Shown here: piece after piece, positions 1 to 6,800 of the stretch
Layout of the letters: the number at the start of each line of letters is the position of its first letter
Position numbering within the stretch: the stretch's first letter is position 1
Origin: an uncultured Eubacteriales bacterium
Lineage (GTDB): Bacteria > Bacillota > Clostridia > Oscillospirales > Oscillospiraceae
Length of the DNA: 9,110 bases
NCBI GenBank assembly: GCA_900548615.1
Contig: URKW01000079.1
Coordinates: 1-9,110 of the forward strand
Reading direction: 5' to 3'
The notes under the pieces: generated by a model
The model's database searches: none
What the model saw: the letters and a program-made list of their open reading frames with translations, nothing else
What the model was told of the DNA's origin: nothing
Made by a program: the position numbers and the translations under genes

Positions 1-3000
1 CTGCGTCGGTTCCTCCGACGATGGGGCTTCCTGCTCCTGCTCCGGTTCTGCCACAGGTGCAGATTCCTCCGTGGGCACCGCTTCCTGTTCCGGCTCCGGC
101 AAATCGTGCCGGTGGTTGAACAGGCTGAACGTGCCGTTGACGTATTCCGAAAGCTGCTCCTTTGCCCGCTGGCAGGAATCATAATGCCGGTCGCCCTCGT
201 CTATGCCATCCAGATAGGCAGTCAGGGCTTCCAGCATTTCTGCCGCTTTCGCTTTATCTGCCAACTGCTCCTCAATGGTGGGAACAGCGTCATAATAGTC
301 CGCGTCCTTGGGGTACGGTTTCGGCACATCGTCCGATGCATCCGAAAAGCCAAAATACACCGACCGTGCCAACCACCGCCGTTCATACTGCGGGATCTCG
401 GCAATGGCGTCCTCGCCAGGGAAGCGTTTCTGCGCGATGAGCCTTTCATACTCCTTGACCACATGGGGGATGGTCAGCTTGACCTCATCGTACTGTTTGC
501 CACTGTACTCCCGCTGATAGGTCAAGCCCTTAGAAGTCCTCGTATAGTCATATCCATCGCGCCCGCCGCCGCTGTACTCGCCAAAGCGGTTTTTGATAAA
601 TTTCTGCTGTTCCTCCTTCGTGCGGGGATAGCAGAAGAAGGCGTACACATCCAAGCGGCTGTCCACGGCATCTGCCAGAAAGAAACGGTCGATCTCGTCC
701 TGCGTGATGAACATTTTGCACCGGCGCAGGAAATCCGGCTGCGCGGTAAAGCTGCGCTCCGGATAATTCAGCCCATCCAGCACTGTCCCGATCCGGTGGG
801 TGCAATACCCCGACAGCCGAAAGCGCATGATGCTGTGATCCTGTTCATAGGCGCTCAGAAAGGCGTGGTATTCCTCGGCCAGTGCTGTAAGTCCGCCTTC
901 GTTCTTGGCAAAGGCCACCATATCCTCGTCCAGCTCCGGATATCCCTTGCGCTGGTCGTGGATGGCAAGTGTCTGTGTGAACAGCCCCTGCGCGCGGCCC
1001 TCCTCGGTCAGATCGCGGGCGGTCATCAGCAGAGCGTCGCCCATCTCAAGCAGCACCTTGTCCTGTGCCTGCTCCAACTCTGACGTCGAAAGGTATGTTC
1101 CCGCTTCCAGCAGCTCCAGTATCCGTGCCGACGCCTGCTCCCACGTCACCGTGGTGCGGCTGTGGCCGGTGCGGATGCTGTCGCCCTGTGCCATGTGGAT
1201 ACCATCCTCCATGAACCACACGGCATATTTCTGACCGTCATATTCGATGCCGCGCCCATTCTCCGTGCCGAACTCGCGGCGCAGAAATGCGGTACATTCC
1301 GCCTCCGGACGCTGGCGCATATAGAACACCGCGATCCGTTCCGCGCTGCCGCGGCTGTTGCCCGCCGTATACAGCGCCTGGTCGATGACCGCCTGCGGCA
1401 CTGTGCGGGTAGGGAACAGCTCCCCCGTCCGCTGTGGCTCCGGCACCTCGTAGACCGCAGCGCCGCTGCCCATGTCGAAGAAGGATAACTGTTCCTCCAT
1501 CACCGGCGCGTTCTGCAAGCCCAGCTTGATCTTGTACTCGCCCCGCTCGATAAGGCCCTCGGTCATTTCCGTGACCACGCCCCATGAAAAAACGGACTCC
1601 GATGTACGGGAGAGGTAACTGCCTTCCCACATCAGGAGCCCGTCCTGCTGGGCGTGGTAGCCCACCCTGATCTTATCCGCACCGGCCAGGACTTCCACCC
1701 ATATATCGTTGTAGCTGGTTTTCAGGAATTCTGTGCGGCTCGTTATATCTCTATTGGCTTGGAAATACGCAAATATCTCCTGCCGCGTGTGCTTACGGCC
1801 ACCATCGTCCAGCAGGATCGCTTCTATGAGGTATTCATCTAAAAACGCCGGAAGGTCTGCGCTTCCGGCGTTTTCGTCTGTACTATTTAGTTGTAGATCA
1901 GGTCGTTCAGCACCGTTTCCTCCGCGCTGTGCTTCAGGTTGTTCATCAGCCCCGTCCAACGCTGGGGATTGGCGGCTTTCAGTTCCTCCGTCACGCCCTC
2001 GTTCTGCGCCATCTGCGCCACGGCCTGTGTCACCATCCGCTGCGCTGTCTCTTCGATCTCCGCCAGATGTGCCGCCAGCTGACCGCTGATCTTGAGATTC
2101 GTATACAGCACCCTGCGATGCTTCTTGATGTACTGCCTCCGCAGCTCCGCGTACCTGCCCAGATGCGCCTCCGCCTCTTGGGGCAGCAGCAGGTTCGGCA
2201 GGCGATAGCCCTCCTGCACTCTGTAGGTCACTTCCATGTTCTGCGCTCCTTTCTTTCTCGGCGTTATTTTGCTCTTTGACAGCATCATAGCCGATTTGTG
2301 CATCCTTTGCAAAATTTTGCTCCCGCCGCGCCTGCATCACCGTGCGGCTGATCTCCCGCAGACCCATCTCCGCAATATCGCTGGTGGCGATACCCAGTGC
2401 ATTGATCGTTGTGGGGGTATCAAAGGAATAAATACCCTCAAAATCCTCCGGCAGTATGTAGGCTGCGGCAGGCAGAGAAAGCCGGGTCAGCAGCATATAG
2501 GCGACGCTGCTCTCCAGCGCCCGCCTGTATGTGACCTCTACATTCAGCGCGTCCAGCTCCTCCAGCATACTGCCGCCGCGACAATCCAGCAGATCCCGCA
2601 GATAGTCCTGCACATTATCCGCCACGGCGTTGCGGCTGGCGGACAGTATAGCATCCGGCAAATTGTCCTTTTCGGCCAGTGTGCCGAAGGTGGCCTCCAG
2701 CGTTTCGATGACCGGCTCCGTGTAGGCCGGTTCCATCGACCAGATGGGAACAGGCCGCGAGATGCGGGTGGCGTGGGTGTCCGTGATGTCAAAGTAGTGC
2801 TTCAGCCGCCCCTTACCGTGGGCTTCGTCAATGACAGCAATGCCGGTAGCCCCGGCATTGACCCACCGGCCAAACTGCCGGTTCCACTTCTCCAGCTCCA
2901 GCACCGCCGTGGCGTTGGGACGCTGGGCGTAAATCAAGACTTGCTCGTCGAACGGGCATTTATAGTTATAGCAGGCCGCCCGCAGAAAGCCCGTCCAGCT

Positions 3001-3072
3001 CTCATAGTCGCCGGTCAGCTCCGCCAGCGTTGCGCGGTACAGCTCCGTGATGAATTGAAATTTACTTGCCAA
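1..3072 (-). CDS. Giant polyvalent element protein, ArdC-like N-terminus (partial, 3' end outside window)
   Basis: One reading frame runs without a stop for 1024 codons from a TTG at 3070-3072 to the window edge, so the C-terminus is missing. TTG is chosen because AAGGGAGG (3080-3087) sits 7 nt upstream and the product begins MASKFQFITELY; the nearby ATG at 3077 is out of frame and stops after about 20 codons. Residues about 20-75 (WTGFLRAACYNYKCPFDEQ, LIYAQRP, FGRWVNAGATGIAV) resemble the ArdC-type antirestriction/ssDNA-binding N-terminus found at the head of very large proteins of Clostridial conjugative elements, which in relatives continue into helicase (SNF2-like) and DNA methylase domains; those would lie beyond the window and are inferred. 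Residues about 279-396 are a low-complexity G/A/S/R/E/D/Q linker that overlaps tnpV in another frame. Residues about 415-510, 562-656 and 803-879 look like three diverged copies of one module. Likely role: protecting or processing incoming element DNA (inference). Confidence 0.85.
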   Translation of the reverse strand, partial: MASKFQFITELYRATLAELTGDYESWTGFLRAACYNYKCPFDEQVLIYAQRPNATAVLELEKWNRQFGRWVNAGATGIAVIDEAHGKGRLKHYFDITDTHATRISRPVPIWSMEPAYTEPVIETLEATFGTLAEKDNLPDAILSASRNAVADNVQDYLRDLLDCRGGSMLEELDALNVEVTYRRALESSVAYMLLTRLSLPAAAYILPEDFEGIYSFDTPTTINALGIATSDIAEMGLREISRTVMQARREQNFAKDAQIGYDAVKEQNNAEKERSAEHGSDLQSAGGLSPAEPAAAPRGGGASGQVRGAAEAVHQEASQGAVYESQDQRSAGGTSGGDRRDSAADGDTGRGADGAERGRDGGTESRQSPALDGADEQPEAQRGGNGAERPDLQLNSTDENAGSADLPAFLDEYLIEAILLDDGGRKHTRQEIFAYFQANRDITSRTEFLKTSYNDIWVEVLAGADKIRVGYHAQQDGLLMWEGSYLSRTSESVFSWGVVTEMTEGLIERGEYKIKLGLQNAPVMEEQLSFFDMGSGAAVYEVPEPQRTGELFPTRTVPQAVIDQALYTAGNSRGSAERIAVFYMRQRPEAECTAFLRREFGTENGRGIEYDGQKYAVWFMEDGIHMAQGDSIRTGHSRTTVTWEQASARILELLEAGTYLSTSELEQAQDKVLLEMGDALLMTARDLTEEGRAQGLFTQTLAIHDQRKGYPELDEDMVAFAKNEGGLTALAEEYHAFLSAYEQDHSIMRFRLSGYCTHRIGTVLDGLNYPERSFTAQPDFLRRCKMFITQDEIDRFFLADAVDSRLDVYAFFCYPRTKEEQQKFIKNRFGEYSGGGRDGYDYTRTSKGLTYQREYSGKQYDEVKLTIPHVVKEYERLIAQKRFPGEDAIAEIPQYERRWLARSVYFGFSDASDDVPKPYPKDADYYDAVPTIEEQLADKAKAAEMLEALTAYLDGIDEGDRHYDSCQRAKEQLSEYVNGTFSLFNHRHDLPEPEQEAVPTEESAPVAEPEQEQEAPSSEEPTQ
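1841..1874 (-). terminator. Terminator-like hairpin 12 nt after tnpV, inside the giant reading frame
   Basis: On the minus strand AAAACGCCGGAAG pairs perfectly over 13 bp with CTTCCGGCGTTTT around a 7-nt loop, and the 3' arm ends in five T. This is the form of an intrinsic terminator. It follows the tnpV stop (1887-1889) by 12 nt. The giant gene is translated through it (residues about 400-410, reading NAGSADLPAFL), so ribosomes on the giant frame could prevent the stem forming. The stem is also followed by a short T run on the plus strand, but no plus-strand gene ends here. Confidence 0.65.
1887..2237 (-). CDS. tnpV: TnpV-family transposon-encoded protein, nested out of frame in the giant gene
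   Basis: A 116 aa protein starting MEVTYRVQEGYRLPNLLLP and ending NDLIYN. The pattern matches the TnpV family (small protein first known from Tn4451-type elements, function undefined): Y....GY.LP.L.LP, then G.Y..LR..Y.K.HR..LY.NL..SG.L..HLAEI.ETA, then TEELKA..P..W.GLMNN.K..AEE. ATG 2235-2237 is chosen because GAAAGGAG (2246-2253) lies 8 nt upstream; an upstream in-frame ATG at 2312 would add residues unlike the family. Length equals the family norm, so the gene is complete. Its codons end mostly in G or C, as in neighbouring genes. The whole gene lies inside the giant reading frame on the same strand, and a terminator-like hairpin follows its stop. It is probably translated by internal initiation on the giant-gene mRNA. 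Family assignment is from recognised sequence pattern, not a search. Confidence 0.85.
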   Translation of the reverse strand: MEVTYRVQEGYRLPNLLLPQEAEAHLGRYAELRRQYIKKHRRVLYTNLKISGQLAAHLAEIEETAQRMVTQAVAQMAQNEGVTEELKAANPQRWTGLMNNLKHSAEETVLNDLIYN

Positions 3073-3079
3073 GGCATTG

Positions 3080-3087
3080 CCTCCCTT
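3080..3087 (-). promoter_or_regulatory. Shine-Dalgarno deciding the TTG start of the giant gene
   Basis: AAGGGAGG on the minus strand is 7 nt before TTG 3070-3072, ideal spacing. An out-of-frame ATG (3075-3077) lies only 2 nt after the same site, too close for good initiation, and encodes only about 20 residues before a stop. Confidence 0.75.
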
Positions 3088-3106
3088 CTCTGAAATGATT
3101 CGATAC

Positions 3107-3149
3107 GGATAATAAGTCCAAAACACACCTCGTTTTGGACTTATTATCC
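3107..3149. repeat. Perfect 18-bp inverted repeat between the YodL-like gene and the giant gene
   Basis: GGATAATAAGTCCAAAAC (3107-3124) and its exact complement (3132-3149) flank a 7-nt loop. On the minus strand it contains the stop codon of the upstream gene (3144-3146), and the loop reads GAGGTGT, a Shine-Dalgarno-like string. No T run follows, so it is not a textbook intrinsic terminator. Possible roles are mRNA-end protection, an RNA control element ahead of the giant gene, or a protein-binding palindrome. This is the only sizeable gap between 3072 and 7566. Confidence 0.8.
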
Positions 3150-3761
3150 ATGCGGTTGGACGTATTTATATTTTTGTAGAAAATTCGGTATCTCATGAAT
3201 GCCTGCTGCGTCTACATAGTAGGCTTTTTCTCCGCTCCTGCGTTTTAACACAAACACATCACTGGCCGACACCATCTTTAACTTTTGGATATCAAACCGT
3301 CTGTCGACGCTATGCTGCTGATACAGGTCGTCAATCGTGACACAGGGAGCCAGCATTGCCGCAAAAGCCTTGCGGTAATTAACGCCGCGAAGTGTAACCT
3401 GTGGGCGTCCACTCTCTGTGAAGGTGCATTCCACCTTGTCTAGCTGTTCAATTTGATAAATCTCATAGTGGCCGCTCTCAGCAGGGAGCAGCGTCCGGTC
3501 TGCTGGCTCGTATATCACACCAGCCTTTTGCGAAAACCATGCAAATCTATGGAGATAGGTTACTGCGCCGTCGATCTTCGCATGGAGATCGTCAACGTAG
3601 CTGCATTGACGCAACTTCTTATTACCGTTCATCCAGATCATAACAATGCTGCTCCCGTCCGGAATGGAGAACAGCGTATTGTATTCCGGATCAATAAAAC
3701 GAATCATACGTACAAGCTCGTTTGCTTTACATTGGGATGCCATGTTCTCAGTGTCGGCCAA
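3144..3761 (-). CDS. YodL-like domain element protein, downstream tandem copy
   Basis: About 205 aa, function unknown. The N-terminal part (residues about 19-70) carries MIRFIDPEYNTLF.IPDG.SIVM and a YVDDLHAKI motif. The C-terminal part (about 100-200) has HYEIYQIEQL, YRKAFAAMLAP, LYQQHSVD, SASDVFVLKR and AYYVDAAGIHEIPNFL, which fits the YodL-type domain of Clostridial element proteins. It is a clear paralogue of the gene just upstream (3773-4414), 11 nt away. The start is uncertain. TTG 3761 gives MADTENM, resembling MADREN of the 200 aa neighbour, but has no good ribosome site. ATG 3743 is possible. A CTG at 3774-3776 has GAGGTGA well placed and overlaps the upstream stop exactly where the sister junction has ATGA. 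The stop codon lies within the 18-bp inverted repeat. Confidence 0.8.
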   Translation of the reverse strand: MADTENMASQCKANELVRMIRFIDPEYNTLFSIPDGSSIVMIWMNGNKKLRQCSYVDDLHAKIDGAVTYLHRFAWFSQKAGVIYEPADRTLLPAESGHYEIYQIEQLDKVECTFTESGRPQVTLRGVNYRKAFAAMLAPCVTIDDLYQQHSVDRRFDIQKLKMVSASDVFVLKRRSGEKAYYVDAAGIHEIPNFLQKYKYVQPHG

Positions 3762-3772
3762 CTTATGTGTTG

Positions 3773-4414
3773 TCAGCGTGCTTCACCTCGCTCTTTCGGC
3801 TTTTGCAGTCCCTTCAAAAAGTTCGGCACCTCCTGAAAGCCCACAGCATCCACATAGTAAGCCTTTTTCTTGCTGCCGCGCTTGACTATGAGCACATCAC
3901 TCTCAGATAGCGAGCGCATTTGTCGGCAGAAAGGCCGTGTGTCTGCATTGTGCTTCCGATATAACTCCTCCAGCGTCATGTTGGGGGCCAGCACTCCGGC
4001 AAAGGTTTTGCGGTAATGGGCGGCACGCAGCTTGCCTTTGGCGCGCTCATATCGCATAAAGGCATAGTCCACCTTACCCACGTTGTCGATCTGGTATATT
4101 TCATAATAGCCAGTCTCCGCAGGCAACTGCTTTGGATCAAGCGGCTCATATACCGTGCCTGTCCGCTGCGCTGCCTCCGCAAACTCGCAAATATGATAGA
4201 CATTGCTGCCGACCAACGTGTGGTAGTCGTCGATATAAGTACAGGGCCGTATCACGCTGCTGCCATCCATCCGCGTCATAACGATACTGGCGCCGTCCGG
4301 AATATAGAACAGCGTATTATACTCCGAATCAATAAAGCGAATTCGGCGTTTGCTCTTATCTGGCTCCGGAAAGGCGATAACCCCCATGATGTTCACCGGC
4401 TCACGGTCACTCAT
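3773..4414 (-). CDS. YodL-like domain element protein, upstream tandem copy
   Basis: 213 aa, no assigned function. Motifs in order: RIRFIDSEYNTLFYIPDG (residues about 24-41), YIDDYHTLVGSNVYHICEFAE (about 60-80), ETGYYEIYQI (about 105), LAPNMTLEELYRKHN (about 140-154), SLSESDVLIVKRG and AYYVDAVGFQEVPNFL near the C-terminus. The C-terminal half matches the YodL-type domain pattern (T.E.LY..HN.D...R.LS.SDV.V....AYYVD..GFQEVP.FL), common in accessory genes of Clostridial conjugative elements. The start is firm: ATG overlaps the upstream stop as ATGA (4411-4414), with GAGGTGAGG just upstream, so it is translationally coupled. The tail KERGEAR contains the GAGGTGA that would serve the next gene. 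The basic segment RGSKKKAYY is conserved between copies. No signal peptide or membrane segment is seen. Confidence 0.85.
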   Translation of the reverse strand: MSDREPVNIMGVIAFPEPDKSKRRIRFIDSEYNTLFYIPDGASIVMTRMDGSSVIRPCTYIDDYHTLVGSNVYHICEFAEAAQRTGTVYEPLDPKQLPAETGYYEIYQIDNVGKVDYAFMRYERAKGKLRAAHYRKTFAGVLAPNMTLEELYRKHNADTRPFCRQMRSLSESDVLIVKRGSKKKAYYVDAVGFQEVPNFLKGLQKPKERGEAR

Positions 4415-5013
4415 CGTTCCTCACCTCGCTCTTTTTTCGGCGCAGTACGGCTCTTTTCATACTCCGCCAGTTTTTCTTTTGCCCAATCAGGCAGCTTTTC
4501 ACGGTCAGCAACGCCAAGAACATCGGTAATATCCCACCGGCATTCCTCACCGGAATACAGTTCCTTGAAATAAACCGCACGTCCACGAGCGCCGGGAGCA
4601 CAGCCAAAGCCGCCCAGCGCATACCCAAGCTGGCAGTCCGCAGTGCGGTACTCCGGTGCAAGGCTGGTGGGACGGATGATTATCAGTTTTCCCTTCAAGG
4701 ATTCTTCTGTGTATGGCAGGCAATGCTCCCGTTCTAAAACGCTCACAGGTATTGCGCGTCCTGCCTGAAACACCTTTACCTTCTCGGTCTGCTCCTGTAA
4801 GCGCTGTAAGAACACGTCCATGATCTCAACATAGTTTTCGCTGCCGATGGCCTCTGAAAAATGCTCATTGCCCCAAAAGTCGTAATTCTGATAGCAAGTC
4901 ATGTAGGTGGCATCCCCCGGATTATAGCCGATCAGCATTGTCGCGCCACCCATGCGAAAGGATTGCATGATCTCATAGTCACCGGCCATCTGCACATTCT
5001 CTCTGTCTGCCAT
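4411..5013 (-). CDS. Conserved element protein of unknown function (200 aa)
   Basis: I do not recognise a named domain, but the layout is like a family of conserved hypothetical proteins in Clostridial conjugative elements: DYEIMQSFRMGGATMLIGY near the N-terminus (residues about 12-30), YQNYDFWGNEHFSEA (about 41-55), a helical region (about 60-80), then CLPYTEESLKGKLIII (about 98-113), LAPEYRTADCQLGYALGG (about 117-134) and a C-terminal LPDWAKEKL. It appears soluble and cytoplasmic, with no signal peptide or membrane helix. ATG 5011-5013 follows the upstream stop by 6 nt, with an AAGGTGA-type ribosome site overlapping that stop. The stop overlaps the next start by 4 nt (ATGA). The C-terminal KKERGEER encodes the next gene's ribosome site. 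Its position between parB and the YodL-like genes suggests an accessory or establishment role (inference). Confidence 0.8.
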   Translation of the reverse strand: MADRENVQMAGDYEIMQSFRMGGATMLIGYNPGDATYMTCYQNYDFWGNEHFSEAIGSENYVEIMDVFLQRLQEQTEKVKVFQAGRAIPVSVLEREHCLPYTEESLKGKLIIIRPTSLAPEYRTADCQLGYALGGFGCAPGARGRAVYFKELYSGEECRWDITDVLGVADREKLPDWAKEKLAEYEKSRTAPKKERGEER

Positions 5014-5019
5014 ATGGCT

Positions 5020-5850
5020 TCACCTTTCCTTACCCTTCGATAGTCTCTGCTTTGCTTCATGTTCCTTGTTCTGCTGGCACTCTTTTTGTTCCTGATACTC
5101 ACCGCTTGCCCGCTCACAAAAATCCTCGATCATGGACGCACGGCCTACGCCGTAATGGCCCCAAAAGTAATTGGGCGGGCCGTCCCCGTCGTTCTTGCAG
5201 TTGCGCTGCCAGGTAGCAAACGGGGCAGGTGCTTTCGGGTGTTCACCCAAAACAAACTCAGAGTCTCCCACACGCACCCGCGCCGTGATCTTATAGTCTG
5301 CGTTGATGATCTCACCAATGACATAGCTGCCGCGTTCCAGCTCCACGGTGTAGCTGCCGTTCTGTGCCTGCTGTGCCTTCACCGGCATGGCGGGTACACC
5401 GCAGACCAAATCCGGCTGCATGACAAACTGTGACTTCGCGCTCATCAACTCTTGGGGAAGTGCCGATACCGGCAGATACATTTTTGCTTTCCCCAAGACC
5501 TCATACCGCAGCAGGAAATCATCCACCGGATAGTAGATGCTCATAACCGGGTCTTTGATATGGCCCTTTGCCATGATCGCGTTCACATATCTGGCGTTGT
5601 CCAAATACCACTGCGGGTCTGCTCCCGGCAGGTTCCAGCCGAACATGGAACCTGCGCTCATGGCGGCCTCCTGTATGTCAGAAATACCGCGCCGCCGATT
5701 ATGCGCTTGGGCAATCTTTTGATTTTCCTCCCGATTTCCGGTATCCCACCCAGAGGCGTAGTAACCACGCACACCCTTTTTGAGAATGATAAGCTGTCCC
5801 GTAGAGGGTATGGTGAAAAGGCAGAAATCGGGCAATTCAGTTCTTCTCAT
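5020..5850 (-). CDS. Conserved element protein of unknown function (about 277 aa)
   Basis: A soluble protein beginning MRRTELPDFCLFTIPSTGQL. Notable segments: ILKKGVRGYY.S.WDTGNREENQK, a conserved-looking SMFGWNLPGADPQWY (residues about 69-83), AIMAKGHIKDPVMSIYYPVD, and near the C-terminus EFVLGEHPKAPAPFATWQRN followed by NDGDGPPNYFWGHYG. The tail (last about 25 residues) is rich in E, Q and K and probably extended. I associate this pattern with conserved hypothetical proteins of Clostridial conjugative elements but know no function. Start choice: AGGAGG lies 6 nt before ATG 5848-5850. An in-frame ATG five codons upstream (5863-5865) overlaps the parB stop as ATGA and has a weaker GGAG, giving 281 aa. 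Either way it is coupled to parB, suggesting shared expression with the partition genes; a direct partition role is not shown. Confidence 0.8.
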   Translation of the reverse strand: MRRTELPDFCLFTIPSTGQLIILKKGVRGYYASGWDTGNREENQKIAQAHNRRRGISDIQEAAMSAGSMFGWNLPGADPQWYLDNARYVNAIMAKGHIKDPVMSIYYPVDDFLLRYEVLGKAKMYLPVSALPQELMSAKSQFVMQPDLVCGVPAMPVKAQQAQNGSYTVELERGSYVIGEIINADYKITARVRVGDSEFVLGEHPKAPAPFATWQRNCKNDGDGPPNYFWGHYGVGRASMIEDFCERASGEYQEQKECQQNKEHEAKQRLSKGKER

Positions 5851-5861
5851 CATGGGCCTCC

Positions 5862-6800
5862 TCATCGTCCCTGCTCCTGCTGCCTTCTCCGGTGCCAGCC
5901 CTCCAGCAGCTTAACGATGACCTCCTCCATCTGCTTGGGGGTATAGCTGGGCGGAAAGTATTTTTGCAGGCGGTCATTCCGCAGCGTTACCTTGCGCTCC
6001 AGCGGTTTTTCCTCCCGCATGATGAGGTCGATGATATTGTTCTCCAGCTTGCCCTCCGCGCTGATCTGCTTGAGTCGCTGAGCCTGATTCACGGACGGCG
6101 ATACCTCATCCCGCTCCATGAGGAACTGGAGGTAGGTCTGTTCTTTTTCGGTCAGGTGGGAGATGTAGTCGGCTGCCGGAACGAATTTCAGTTTTCCCGT
6201 GTCCACCGCCTCCATCAGCGGCGGAATGAGGTTTGTCAGGCGGATATATCGCTGGATTTGCATCCGGCTTTCGTTCACTTGCTCCGCCAAAACCTCCACA
6301 GAAAACCTCCCTTGAAAATTCTGCCCAACTTGGGCAGAATTTTTTGAAGGCCGCCCTGCCTGCCGTTTCATAGCGTCCAGCTTCAGCTTGTACGCCTTGG
6401 CTTTCTCGCTGGGCAGCAGGTTTTCACGGTTTATGTTGTAATCCACCACCAGAATGTCCGCGTCCTCATCGCTGTAATTCCGCACGATGACCGGGCGGGT
6501 GTCCAGCCCCACCACATTGGCGCAGTAGTCGCGCCGGTGGCCGGAGATGATCTCATACCCGCCCTCGCTGCGGGGCCGGACGATCAGCGGCTCGGCAATG
6601 CCGGTGCGCTCGATGCTGTCCATCAGCCGCACCAGATCAGCGCTGGGCCGGTCTACGGAGTAGGGCTGCCGCGCATAGGGGAACACCTGCTCCGCGGGAA
6701 CGATCTGCACCCGCTCCTGCTGGTCGGCTTCCCGTTCCGCGTCTGTCTTGAACAGGTCATCGTACTTGACCAGTTCGATGCCGTTTAATTTGCGGGCCAA
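5862..6800 (-). CDS. parB: ParB/Spo0J-family partition protein
   Basis: 312 aa. ParB proteins bind centromere-like parS sites and, through the N-terminal CTP-binding fold, load and spread on DNA for ParA-driven segregation. Seen here: ParB/Srx-type N-terminal domain (about 31-130) with SIERTGIAEPLIVRP, YEIISGHRR (GHRR at 87-90) and YNINREN (121-127), then a helix-turn-helix-like segment (about 167-187, FSVEVLAEQVNESRMQIQRY) for parS recognition, and a basic C-terminus (WHRRRQQEQ). Length is usual for plasmid/ICE ParB. The start is TTG 6798-6800, because AAGGAGGTG (6808-6816) lies just upstream and the product reads MARKLNGIELVKYDD. The gene overlaps the end of parA by 44 bp in a different frame, so its ribosome site is inside parA. 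No classical 16-bp parS was seen; the target site may be element-specific. Confidence 0.93.
   Translation of the reverse strand: MARKLNGIELVKYDDLFKTDAEREADQQERVQIVPAEQVFPYARQPYSVDRPSADLVRLMDSIERTGIAEPLIVRPRSEGGYEIISGHRRDYCANVVGLDTRPVIVRNYSDEDADILVVDYNINRENLLPSEKAKAYKLKLDAMKRQAGRPSKNSAQVGQNFQGRFSVEVLAEQVNESRMQIQRYIRLTNLIPPLMEAVDTGKLKFVPAADYISHLTEKEQTYLQFLMERDEVSPSVNQAQRLKQISAEGKLENNIIDLIMREEKPLERKVTLRNDRLQKYFPPSYTPKQMEEVIVKLLEGWHRRRQQEQGR

Noticed and set aside
106..1083. Plus-strand 325-codon ORF opposite the giant gene
   Set aside because: It is the exact complement of codons of the giant frame (same triplet phase), which in GC-rich genes tends to stay open. Its product has no family-like motifs, and the minus-strand protein is clearly the coherent one.
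2238..2312. Upstream ATG (2312) as the tnpV start
   Set aside because: The added 25 residues are unlike the family and correspond to giant-gene sequence; the strong ribosome site serves ATG 2237.
3017..3077. ATG at 3077 as the start of the giant gene
   Set aside because: Out of frame with the long reading frame; it yields only about 20 residues before a stop and is too close to the Shine-Dalgarno sequence.
2236..3093. Plus-strand 285-codon ORF opposite the N-terminus of the giant gene
   Set aside because: Complementary-frame shadow of the giant gene; the minus strand encodes the ArdC-like N-terminus with a good ribosome site.
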